Part shown: positions 25,993-36,000 of the stretch, piece after piece
Position numbering within the stretch: position 1 is the first letter of the stretch
How the letters are laid out: each line of letters begins with the position of its first letter
NCBI RefSeq assembly: GCF_032118995.1
Contig: NC_092654.1
Span: 1,426,001 to 1,490,000, forward strand
Origin: Asterias amurensis
Lineage: Eukaryota > Echinodermata > Asteroidea > Forcipulatida > Asteriidae
Reading direction: 5' to 3'
DNA length: 64,000 bases
The notes under the pieces: generated by a model
What the model was told of the DNA's origin: nothing
What the model saw: only the letters and a program-made list of their open reading frames with translations
Databases searched by the model: none
Translations under genes and position numbers: made by a program

Positions 25993-26993
25993 AAGGTGGT
26001 GTATTTTGACCTCTTTTGCCCCCCCCCCCCCCCCCCGAATGGTCCGGCGGAAGAAATAAATAAACAGGTCGATCATCTGATGTGTTACAAATCAGATACA
26101 TTGTTATTAAAAGTATCATTTGGTTGTTTTAGGATGTGATGTTGTGACGAACTTGAACTTTTTCTACTGCCAACTTTGTCTCCGTACTCGGGTCGTGGAG
26201 GGGCGTGTTAGGCGAAGGCTTATACCGGGGGCAGAGGCTCCATTTCACCCACGGGCTAGACCGGTGCAGTTTGGGGTCAGCACGGCGACACCGCCAGATT
26301 TGTCCATATGTTGGTTGATCTTCATTCATGGTTAGTTTTTTGGTTGGAACAAAAAGTGAGTGTGGTAAGTAAAGCATTTTCATCTCCATTAAATAATTAA
26401 TGCTTGGTCACTTTATTTTGGTGTGCCATTTTTTATTAATAAAATAAGGAAACTTTGACTTGGTCATGTTGGTGGTTCTTTGAAAGTTTGAGTTTGTGAA
26501 TACATGTATGGCAGAATGATTTTGATAAAACAATTATTTGGCAAATTTACACCAGCTAGTACTAGTTGTACTTAAGTTACACTAATCATAGGATATTTAA
26601 CCAGCAAGATATGACCTGGGGTCGATTTCACAAAGAGTTAGGACTAGTCCTAGGAGATATACAAATTGCATGGATAGTCCTAAGTTAGGACGAGTAACTG
26701 GTCCTAACTCGAGATAAGACTAGTCTTAACTCTTTGTGAAACCCACCCCTGGAATGCCAATGACCTTTTCTGTTTATAAATGTTGTTCCTTTTTTCAATG
26801 TCCTCCATCCGTGGGAAATTTTCATTCATTATAATTGTCATTCATTTTGGGGAAAACAAGTTTGTGTAATGACCAATGGGGGAAAAGGGACAACTTTGTT
26901 CTCAAACTTTCTTTTACAAAAAAGCAGTGATCAATGAACCAATCTTCTTCGAAAAAACTAGATCTAAAATTTTGTGTTTATACCTGTTTATAG

Positions 26994-27053
26994 TTGCGAT
27001 AACGTAACCCCTCTTCGCCATCGGGAGGAGGGTTGCGTTATCGCAACTAACCC
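26994..27053. repeat. Small hairpin 150 bp upstream of the CNPase coding start
   Basis: tagttgcgataacgtaaccc at the left and gggttgcgttatcgcaacta at the right are inverted. It is a second copy of the 63633 hairpin, so this is a repeat family and not a gene-specific structure. Confidence 0.65.
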
Positions 27054-27213
27054 ATGAACAGGTGTAAAGAGTGAAGAAATGAAATGATGTTCACAACGTT
27101 GGGTCATTAACTATTCTTTGCATTTATACTCTTTTGGTTGTTGTTTGGTAATAAGTTTGCATCAGGTAATTATATTTTCTCATTTTAACAATAATTTTCA
27201 GTGAGGTACTAGG

Positions 27214-30178
27214 ATGTTGCCAAACCCTTCATCTAAGGTCTTGGTGCTGGGCACCATCACCTTAATGGTCCTCCTTCAGATGTTCATCTTTATCTCCAAC
27301 TTGGACTACGAAACCTCAAGCAGGGAAGAAACGACGCTAAGCAAACTAGGCCAGCATTACCCCTTCTTGGAGAACTCAACTACGATCAACTACATCTCTT
27401 CAGAAATACAAGTAAGAGATTGTTGATTTTGCACTTGGAGTGTGTCTGATGGACTTCATACTTAGGCTTGGTTGGAGCATGTGCAAGTTTATCATTTGTA
27501 GGGACTTGGGCCTACTCTTAGAACTATGAGGTTCGTTTCGCTACAATACAGAGTGTAGACAACAGTGGAAACAAATCATAGTTCTAGGAGTATGTTTGGG
27601 GCCTATTATTATCTGATTATTTTTATGTGTGGATTGCCGGGCAATGCCAAAACTTATTAGGGTCGACCTACAGTTGCTCTAAATCTATTTGGTTCATTGT
27701 GACTCTTGAGCTCCTGTTTAAACTGGTTGTTAAAGGCATCTGAAAGCACACCATTTCTTGTGACAAGGGTGTTTTTTCTTTCATAGTTATCTTGTAACTC
27801 CGATTACCAATCAAGGTCAAATTTTCACATGTTTGTTTTTTTATGCATATGTTGAGATACACCAAGTGAGAAGACTGGTCTTTGACAATTACCATTCTTT
27901 AAATATAACACCAAGAAGACTAGAGATTACCATCCATTTTCCCGTTACACAAAACTCAACAAAGAGTAAAACAAGAATGTCTGATGAAGTATTGGTCACT
28001 CTTGTTCACAGATGTGTTGCTGTGTGTCTCGCCAAATGTGATGTTATAAATTACTACATTTCTCCCTGTTTGGTTTAAGGTGATGTTTTTTCTAAGAGGC
28101 GTACCACCTGGCCGAGGGAGGTCTGCTCTTGCTCAAGCCATCGTGGATACCTTCAGTCAGAATTCAGTCTTTTGCTGTTCGAGTCAAACTACCTCAGTTG
28201 ATGTGTCTGATCAAAACTGCCTTCAAGAGGTATGTATGGTTTGTCTGTTAATGTTGTTCAACCTTTGGTTCTGGAAATAACACAGTTTATATTTTTTACT
28301 ATGAAGGGGTAACTCTGTTTCAACTTTCAGCCCCAGGAGTAGGTGGCAACCTGCCCCCTGGTGGCAGTTAATTTGGGTCGATAGCCAAAATCTGTTACGT
28401 GTAGCCCTGACCTTGAATTTGCTGTCCATGTTAGGTGATCTCTCACAAAATACAGTTTTGTATTCTTGTGTCATTCTTCCAAACACAGGTTGAAATAAAC
28501 TGTAAAAAGAACGTCCGGGTTATCGTCGTGGACCACGCGGATAACCCATCCAAAGACCTGAAGAAATACTTTTCCATGGCGCATCAGTACAACTACACAA
28601 CCGTGGTTGTTCAGCCCAACACTACAGTGAGGGAAGACGGAGGGAACGTTTTACAAGTAAGAGAGAGCAACGTGCTACTACAGACGCCCAAGATGCTGTA
28701 TCCTTTGTTCTATGGCTGGTATCTCGGTTATAATATCTCGTTGGACGTCCAAAGACACCGGAAGACACTTTACGATGAATGTTTGCAACAGTCAAAGTTT
28801 GTGGAGATATTCAACAAGTTCGCTCTTCCAGGTTGCCCACACAATTCATCAGGTAATATTTACAGGTTATTTTGGGGAGAGGGCGGTTTTCTTACCCTGT
28901 TCGTCAGTCAATATGAATGATTCAGTCCAGCACATCTCTCAGCTCTTTCAAGACTCACTACAAGAATGTTGCCTACATTATCATGGTGTGTCAAGTGGTT
29001 TAGTTCACTGGACCCAAGCTCTGGTGTTGTCAGCAGCAGAGTGTGGGTTCGAATCCCGGTCATGACGCTTCTGGCTGGCCTTGAGCAAGACACTTAACCA
29101 TATTCGCTTCGTAAAAAGTTGGGAAGGTAGTTCATTCTGCTCTATCAGCCAGGCTCCTAGTGGATGATACCCATGCCTACATCCTTATGGACTGTGAAGG
29201 GAGTAACCCTGTTTCAGCCACAGGAGTAGGTTGCAACAGGCCACTGGTGGCAGTTGATTTTGGTCAATAGCCCAAGTCAGTTAACTTGCCCTTACTTTGA
29301 AGTGGCCGTCGGAGTGCCCCCTTGTGGCGTTAGGCAATATCATTTTTTTGTTTTTATAAACACCCCTGCTTAATTCTTCTGCATTATTGACTGTACAGAC
29401 TAAATGGGTTTTGTCATTTTTTTCTTCTTTTGGAGGACTATGAGCGCCTTTTTGAAGGTAAATGTGCATATTAATATTGTTACTATTATCTTGATCCTTT
29501 TTAAATGTTATTTTTTACGCCTCAGGTGGCTTGGATTTCGGGCGCTACTTCTCCCTCAAAGGGTTATTGACGGGTCCCACATTACTTCATTGTACATCAT
29601 TCTTCAGTAACTACGGCAACCGGACTGGTTCCAAGCAATATGCCACCTCATCAGCCGTGAAGCAGAACACAGGCGGAGCGTACAGCCTATCCATTATAGG
29701 GTTCTTGATAACCCCTCGAACATTTGGGGCACGTCTTCGTCTCACAAAAGATGAACTTGCCCTTTGGGGTAACGATAATAGTAAAGAGGCCAGCAAAACA
29801 CACAGAGAGTCAAATGGCGGCTCAAGGTCGTTGGTCAAGACTAACAAGGTCATCACTGCACATACAAGTGACACGCTCAATGTGGACAAACCGGTTAGTT
29901 GCCCCAAGGGTTGGCGACCTCAGGAATTCTCCCCGACCTGCGGTCCTGGAAGTCGGGCTCACCTTACTCTTGGCACGGGAGTGAACATCTCGGCAGTTCA
30001 GACGGGCATCGATTTAAATACGATCATTCAACAAGAACTGCTGGCTCGTGACAAACCAAAGGACATCCCCACCCTCCAGCTTGCCGGTGGAATAGCCCGT
30101 TGCTATGGAGAAGGTAACTGGGCCATATATTTGGAGAAACCGCTTAAAATTGGGGCATTATTTAGCGGCTGGTATTAG
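27214..30178 (+). CDS. CNP-like: CNPase-like membrane-anchored 2H phosphoesterase, complete, 454 aa
   Basis: Coding exons: 27214-27411, 28080-28229, 28489-28852, 29526-30178, all GT-AG and in phase. The first coding exon begins after an acceptor at 27201, so at least one 5' noncoding exon lies upstream. The protein resembles vertebrate 2',3'-cyclic-nucleotide 3'-phosphodiesterase along its length. A kinase-like domain (residues ~67-235) contains RGVPPGRGRSALAQAIVDTF and VIVVDHADNPSKDLKKYFSM. A 2H phosphoesterase domain (~240-454) has the two catalytic motifs H259-C-T261 (LLHCTSF) and H383-L-T385 (SRAHLTLG), so hydrolysis of 2',3'-cyclic phosphates is likely retained. The P-loop is degenerate: the family's GLPGSGKST has become GVPPGRGRSA, with Lys replaced by Arg and one extra residue, so nucleotide binding is doubtful. 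Residues ~8-29 form a hydrophobic signal-anchor. Seven N-X-S/T sequons suggest a luminal or extracellular domain. There is no C-terminal CaaX box (it ends SGWY), unlike vertebrate CNP. Confidence 0.92.
27734..27898. mobile_element. TTAA fold-back element, family 2, internally deleted
   Basis: It keeps TTAA flanks and the right part (tatgcatatgttgagatac, gaagactggtctttgacaat) but lacks most of the left arm. It lies in intron 1 of the CNPase-like gene. Confidence 0.75.
28318..28450 (+). mobile_element. SINE tail fragment, second tail type
   Basis: ccccaggagtaggtggcaac to gttaggtgatctctcacaaa; no head. It lies immediately before the acceptor of CNPase exon 3. Confidence 0.7.
28985..29345 (+). 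mobile_element. tRNA-derived SINE, second tail type
   Basis: The head contains gtgggttcgaatcccggtc and a degraded A box. The tail is different: ccacaggagtaggttgcaac, ggcagttgattttggtcaat, ggcgttaggcaatatc. It lies in intron 3 of the CNPase-like gene. Confidence 0.78.
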
Positions 30179-30292
30179 GTTTAAAATTTATAGCCTCTCC
30201 TTTTCTGTGAAAGTACCAAACAAATTTGTTTAAGCAACCATCTATTCTCTGTTTAAATATGAGCAATATTGATCACAATGAAACTGTATGCA

Positions 30293-30298
30293 AATAAA
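30293..30298 (+). terminator. Polyadenylation signal of the CNPase-like gene
   Basis: AATAAA lies 115 bases after the stop codon of the CNPase-like gene, in a short AT-rich 3' UTR before repeats begin. Position and sequence fit a poly(A) signal. No transcript evidence is available. Confidence 0.6.
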
Positions 30299-30473
30299 GT
30301 TAACACAAAGTTGAGTGATGCAATATGACTTCAAAAGGGGGGGGGAGATGTTGTGCCATGTAATCAGCACAATGTCCTGAACACCAACTAGTGAAAGTAC
30401 ATGTATCTAAGAAGTAACTATAAATATTAAATAGTAAACTTACGAGTACAACCATGTGTAAGATCTCTTTTAT

Positions 30474-30835
30474 GGGGTGTCGTGGCCGAGCGGATAACAG
30501 CATCGAACTCAAGCTCTGGTGCTTCTGTTCAGCAGAGTGTGGGTTCGAATCCCGGTCGTGACACTTGTGTCCCTGAGCAAGACACTTAACTATAATTGCT
30601 TCTCTCCACCCAGGGGTAAATGGGTACCTGTGAGGGCTGAGATGGTTCTTGTGATTGATTTAGCCGAGTAGCGCATATTAATGTTGCACAGGCTGCATAC
30701 TCCCCACCAGGGAGCTGAGATGGTTTAAGGGGTGATTTAAGGCTCGGTGACCAGGGGTAATAATGTGAAGCGCCTTGGGACGCCCTCCGCGTGTGAAAAG
30801 CGCTATCTAAAAATGGGTTATTATTATTATTATTT
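30474..30835 (+). mobile_element. tRNA-derived SINE, (ATT)n tail
   Basis: A box gtggccgagcgg and B box gggttcgaatcccgg, then gacacttaactat and a body with ctccccaccagggagctgag. It ends gaagcgccttgggacg, aagcgctat and (ATT)n. This is the best-preserved member. Confidence 0.88.
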
Positions 30836-30842
30836 TGTCAGA

Positions 30843-30957
30843 GTGTTCGCTCTGAAAAGAGCTGGTGTGGTCTTGACGTTTCAAACAGTTTACTCTGCTC
30901 GTCTTCAGGAGAAGGGTATACTGTTTGAAACGTCGAGACCACATCGGCTCTTTTCAA
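30843..30957. repeat. Hairpin element with GAAACGTC motif
   Basis: Outer arms gaaaagagctggtgtggtc and gaccacatcggctcttttc, and inner arms acgtttcaaacagt and actgtttgaaacgt, form a long hairpin directly after a SINE tail. Confidence 0.7.
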
Positions 30958-30961
30958 ACCC

Positions 30962-32090
30962 AATTCGCCCTCAAAAGAGATTTTAAACATGGTTGTACCT
31001 GCAGTTTACAATTTAGCCTTTATAGTTCTTATTTGTTCACACTATGCAAAGCTGTGTTTTAATCGTCACCAAAGAAATAAACAGTGGGCATAACTTTTTT
31101 CACTCGATCTTGTGAAATCAATAACAAAGTTCGAAATGGAACTTTTCACCATCTATTTTTTTTGATACCCGGATGGACAGTTGTATGTTTTTAATTAAAA
31201 ACTTTTTGAATGCATGTTTATATATTTAAATACTTAAATATTTATATTAAATGTAATGAGGTCGGTCATGACCTTGGCTTGATCGAAATGCTTCGGGTCA
31301 TTAATTTAATTTGCATATTTGTATTATTTTTTAATGAGGTTAATGCAGATTTCTACAAAAACTCTTTTTGAAGAATAAAAAATACAATTGTAAAGCAATA
31401 TTTATATTTATTCTTATCTTGCCATTTAATAGATGAAAAATTCCCAATTTTTAAATTACCAAAAATTTAGTTTTTAAGTACCTCCAATCTTTGACAAACC
31501 TTTAATTGAATTTTCACACACAAAAAATCAAGCAATTTGCTAAATGCCTTTTTAGAGTAATTTTCTTTTTAGTTTTTAAAACAAATAAATTTTTGATAAG
31601 TTACATTTTGATTCAAACGATTCCAGCATGTAAAACGCATGGCGTTTACTATATTAATGAATATCGAAGCTGATGCAATAAAACTTACTTTGAAACTTTT
31701 TATCAGATCATCCATCGTTTGATTTTCTTATTTAGTTATATACCATTCGTATGCTAGTTTATCATGGTGTCGTGGCCGAGTGAATAAGAGCTCTGGTGAT
31801 TCTGTTCAGGGGAATGTGGGTTTGAATCCCGGTTGTGACACTTGTGTCCCTGAGCAAGAGACTTCACTATATGTGCTTCTCTCCACCCAGGGGTAAATGG
31901 GTACCTGTGAGTTGGTTCTTGTGATTGATTAGCCTTGATTGCGCTACATATTTGGCGGCACAGGCTGTACACTCCCTAGGTAGCTGAGATGGTTTAAGGA
32001 ATGATATAAGGCCCAGTGACCAGGGTTTATAATGTTGAAGCACCATGAGTGTCTCTGCGTGATGGACCTGAGCGCTATATAAGAAGCCAC

Positions 32091-32123
<33 letters not shown>

Positions 32124-33040
32124 CAAAAACATTGCACTTGAAGCCAACACTTAAGTTGAGACAATGTAAAATTGTGAAATTTACAACTTAGCATTGACAT
32201 AGACCTGTTGAAGTTTTAAATGTTGCCAAAAAGATAATTAAAACATCATTGTATCACCAAGCTGTAATATTTCAACTTGATAAAAATACCAAAAGTCCCA
32301 AAAATGTTTATGCCAGAAAAAAAAAAACAAGCCTGAGAAAATTACCCAAACATGGATCTGAGATTGATAAAACAAAATTTTTAAAAAACAAAACCAAACA
32401 TTGAATTTTTTCTTCTACACAATCTATTGTTTCTTTATTGTCCTAATTTAAATGCACCTTCCACTTCTTCCCACATGTATACAAAAAAACTGTAAAAAGA
32501 TTAGAGATAATTTTTTCATAGATTTTTTTCTCACAATGAAATGCCTTCACTAGCTCAAATTTAAAGAAATATAGGTTTGCTGGTATATGTCCAGTTATTG
32601 TTGATATTTATAAAAATTCTTCTGATTTAATTTTTCCCATCACACACAAACACAATACCATACAAATATAGTATATATTTTATATAATATACTTTTAACT
32701 ATAAAATATACTATATAATATACTGCATATAGTACATTATACAATTGCAATAATTTGAAAGTGCACAGGATAGAGGTCTCCAAAAAGCATCGGCCTCTCC
32801 AGAGGTGACCTCATGATTCAAGACCAACACCCAAACAATTAAAAACATAGTATAAAATAGACAACTGAGCTGGTATAAGAAGCAGAATAAAGAAATAAAA
32901 TTTGTTAATGTTAATAGAGAAAGACACATTTGGACAAATTCATCAAAAATCTACTTTTTTCAAAATTAAAAATATACCATTTTTATGCTTAGCATGATCA
33001 AACGAACAGTCTAGCGCACCATACTCAAGTGTATTCCTGT
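30962..33040. other. Intergenic, very AT-rich, no gene seen
   Basis: The stretch lies between the end of the CNPase-like gene and the stop codon of desaturase A, which are transcribed towards each other. Besides one SINE it is AT-rich with homopolymer runs. The desaturase A 3' UTR must lie at its right end. Confidence 0.5.
31764..32123 (+). mobile_element. tRNA-derived SINE, (ATT)n tail
   Basis: Same organisation as the 30474 copy, about 900 bp away in the same orientation. It has more substitutions and a longer ATT tail. Confidence 0.86.
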
Positions 33041-36000
33041 TTAGGTATGGTAATACGCATCATGCCAGATCTCACCCGATCGCTTCAGAGACCTGAAAAA
33101 ATAAACACACATTTTTTTAATTGTTGTTGCATTTTGTAGCATTTCAGCCTTTGAGAAAGACTCTGCTAGTGTTGTAACATCAGGCCAATTAATTTTTTTG
33201 TTTGCATTTAGTGGTTTTTGTAACATACTGGAGTTGTTGGCTCCGCGCCCAACACCAAACCTGGTGGACCAAAAAGAAATAAGGCAGGCCAATGACTTCA
33301 TGAAGTCGAGCCGTAAGAACAAAGCTGGAAGAGATGGGGCATACAGACCCCATGCACAATGCGCAGCGAACTTACACATGCCTATCTTGTCCGCCATTTT
33401 TAGGGTCAAAATTGTGCACTAAGAAATTTACTCTCAAAATGATGGGAATGGTAGTCAAGTTTTCCTAGGAGTTGCGTTCCGCATTGTGAAAGGGGTCTAC
33501 ATAGGGTGAGGCAAAAGCCAAGAAACAAAACAAAAATCTGTAATTTGTGTGTATCGGCCTTATACACTGGAAAAAGCTCAAGAAAAGCAAATACTATACA
33601 CTGATTTCTTAAGAAAATTTCATCAACATGGACAATGATTACTTACCGCACGATGTCAGCAAAAGCACAAAACAGTGTTTTAGTTTGATACGGGAGTCCA
33701 TGTTTTCTACATAGAGCTTTGACGTCTGGCACTATTTTGTGAAAGTTGTGTCTCGGCATGGTGGGGAATAGGCTGAAAAAAGGACAAACGAAACATATAA
33801 AAAATTAGTAGGATTTGAAACTTTGCATGGTGGAAATAGGATATAGACAGGTTTGCGGGAACACCATAACGATAATCTCTAAATGAAATGGGGTGGTTCT
33901 GAGCGTTGGTTTCAACTCGCTTTTTCAATCAGTATGCTCTCAACGACTTCAGGAGAAAGCTGGACTATGATGCTGCACGCTGCAGCAAGTACTGATGATG
34001 CGGATTAGCTTGGTTTCCCATGCATCACAAGCTCCAGTTCCCTCATTCATGCATCACCAACAATCCAATCATACTATAGGTACCAATCAGATGACACTGG
34101 AAAAATGACGACAAAAGGGACAAAACCATCTTGTTGTAAGATGCATTTTTGTTTATAGTATGAAAAACTTACTGGTGTTCGATCTGGTAGTTCAGGTGCC
34201 CGGTGAACCAATCGTTAAAGAACGACGGATCTACATTGCAGGTAGCCTGTAGCTGCATTGGTAACCATTCCTTCTTATCGTCATAGTCAATCTTCATGGG
34301 TATATGGTTCATCTGAGTGACCCACACGAACCAATGACTCTCCATAAACCTGGAAATGAAAACATGCGAAAATAATTCAGAAAATTTACCAATGAGGTAT
34401 AGACAACCCGAGCTACTTCACAAAACCCCAAGATTCATCTTAAGACGGGTTGTCAGTATCGCCATAGTTGTTTGTATTGTGACATCACAGAACCTCACCC
34501 CTTCCCCCGAACCATACACCTTTCCTTTCTCCTAATAGACCCCCTTACTTTGATCACCCATCCCCCAATCAAACCATTCCCTCGCTCCCGTGATCATGCC
34601 CCTCCCTAGCTCATCCCTCCCCTAGCCCATACCCTTCCCCTTAATGATGCTCCCTGCCTACCCAGCAAACACGTAACGTCATCGTAACGTTACTGTGAAA
34701 TTGTATTTTGGTAATGTTGCTTCCCAACTAAAACACAACTAACCTACAACGTTGCCAAAAGGTTGCAGTTTGGTCTTGTTACACAATGACATAAATACAA
34801 CGTTATAAAAACGTTATGTTTTAACATCGTATAAAAAAGTCCTGTGAATATTGTTATGCAACGTTGTCAGAAGGTTTTGGTTTCGTCACGTTACTCCATA
34901 ACTTAGATACAACTTTTGTCTAACGTTTTTTAAACGTCATATACAAACGTTATGTGAATGTTCTGTCAAAACGTTATCTGAGAGTTGTGGCTTTGTGTTT
35001 TCACAACGTTTTAATAAAGTCACTTTAGCTTTGTTTGGCAACGTTGCTTGAATGTTGTACCTTCGTCAGGTTATTTGGCAACGTACAACTAACTTTGCAA
35101 CGACGTAGTTTTCATCGTCTGATAATGGGACGTTGTGGAAACTTGTTTTAACAAAGTTACCGAACAGTGTTTTGACAGTTCACTGGCATGTGTCGCACGA
35201 CGTGTATCCTCGGGGCACGTGGGCAACGTACATATATAACGTTGTATCAACGTTGTACCACGAGGCAGATGACCGCGGTCATGCAGAGATCCTCTACAAA
35301 ACGTTTTCAATAAAAAATAATATTTTTTTATTATAATATTATTTTATGGTAATATTTTACAAATAAAAAAAAATAAAGACATTCATATAGGTATTAGTAA
35401 AGAACAAAAAGATTAATAATAAAAAACTTCATACAATTATTAAAAAAGTAAATTCTCATATAAAGTACGAGGCTACAATCCGCGCGGAGGATTGTGGGGG
35501 ATTGTTCAAATGTTATGCTGCACTTCCGCCGTTCAACCGTCGTATTCTTCTCCTAGCCTGTACGTTACGCCGACCAAATTTACATCGGTTGTTAAGTTGT
35601 CATCTTCTCGACAATGGTAAGTATTCTACATACAAAAACTCACTTTATCTTATTGTGTTTTCCGTAAAAAAACAAGTATTTTCTTTGGTTATCACGATTG
35701 TCTGTATATGTCATCATTCATGTACGTCGTGTGTACATCTCCAGACAACAATACAATGAGACATTTTTACACATACAATGGCAGAGGTAGCTAGAATACG
35801 GCCAACCAATCTTCGTGTTTAGTCTTCCTCCGTGCTCTTTGACACCTGTTTACTGTGTATCCTTTGTCCCCGAGTAGAATAATTGTGAACCACAGATTTT
35901 TGATGAAAATTGACTGCTTTTCGACGCCATGATGTTTAATTTAATATATTATTATGCTTACTTATGAGGGCACAATTTGTGTGTGTTACTATTATTGTTC

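Larger units (their letters stand above)
24121..27201. promoter_or_regulatory. Intergenic region between divergent cyclin Y and CNPase-like genes
   Basis: The cyclin Y start codon (24120, minus) and the first CNPase coding exon (27202, plus) point away from each other, so both promoters should lie here or just inside. The region holds a degraded aatttcat-family fold-back, a short (ATATC)n-like run at 24716-24743, a 150-bp fold-back at 24903-25055, a TGACGTCA site, an 18-base C run near 26020 and an inverted repeat at 26994-27053. A GC-richer stretch at 26120-26335 could contain a CNPase 5' exon, but no clear donor decides this. Confidence 0.45.

Noticed and set aside
28435-28480. Earlier start for CNPase exon 3 within the open frame
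   Set aside because: A clear cttccaaacacag acceptor at 28488 keeps phase with exon 2; bases before it belong to a SINE tail.
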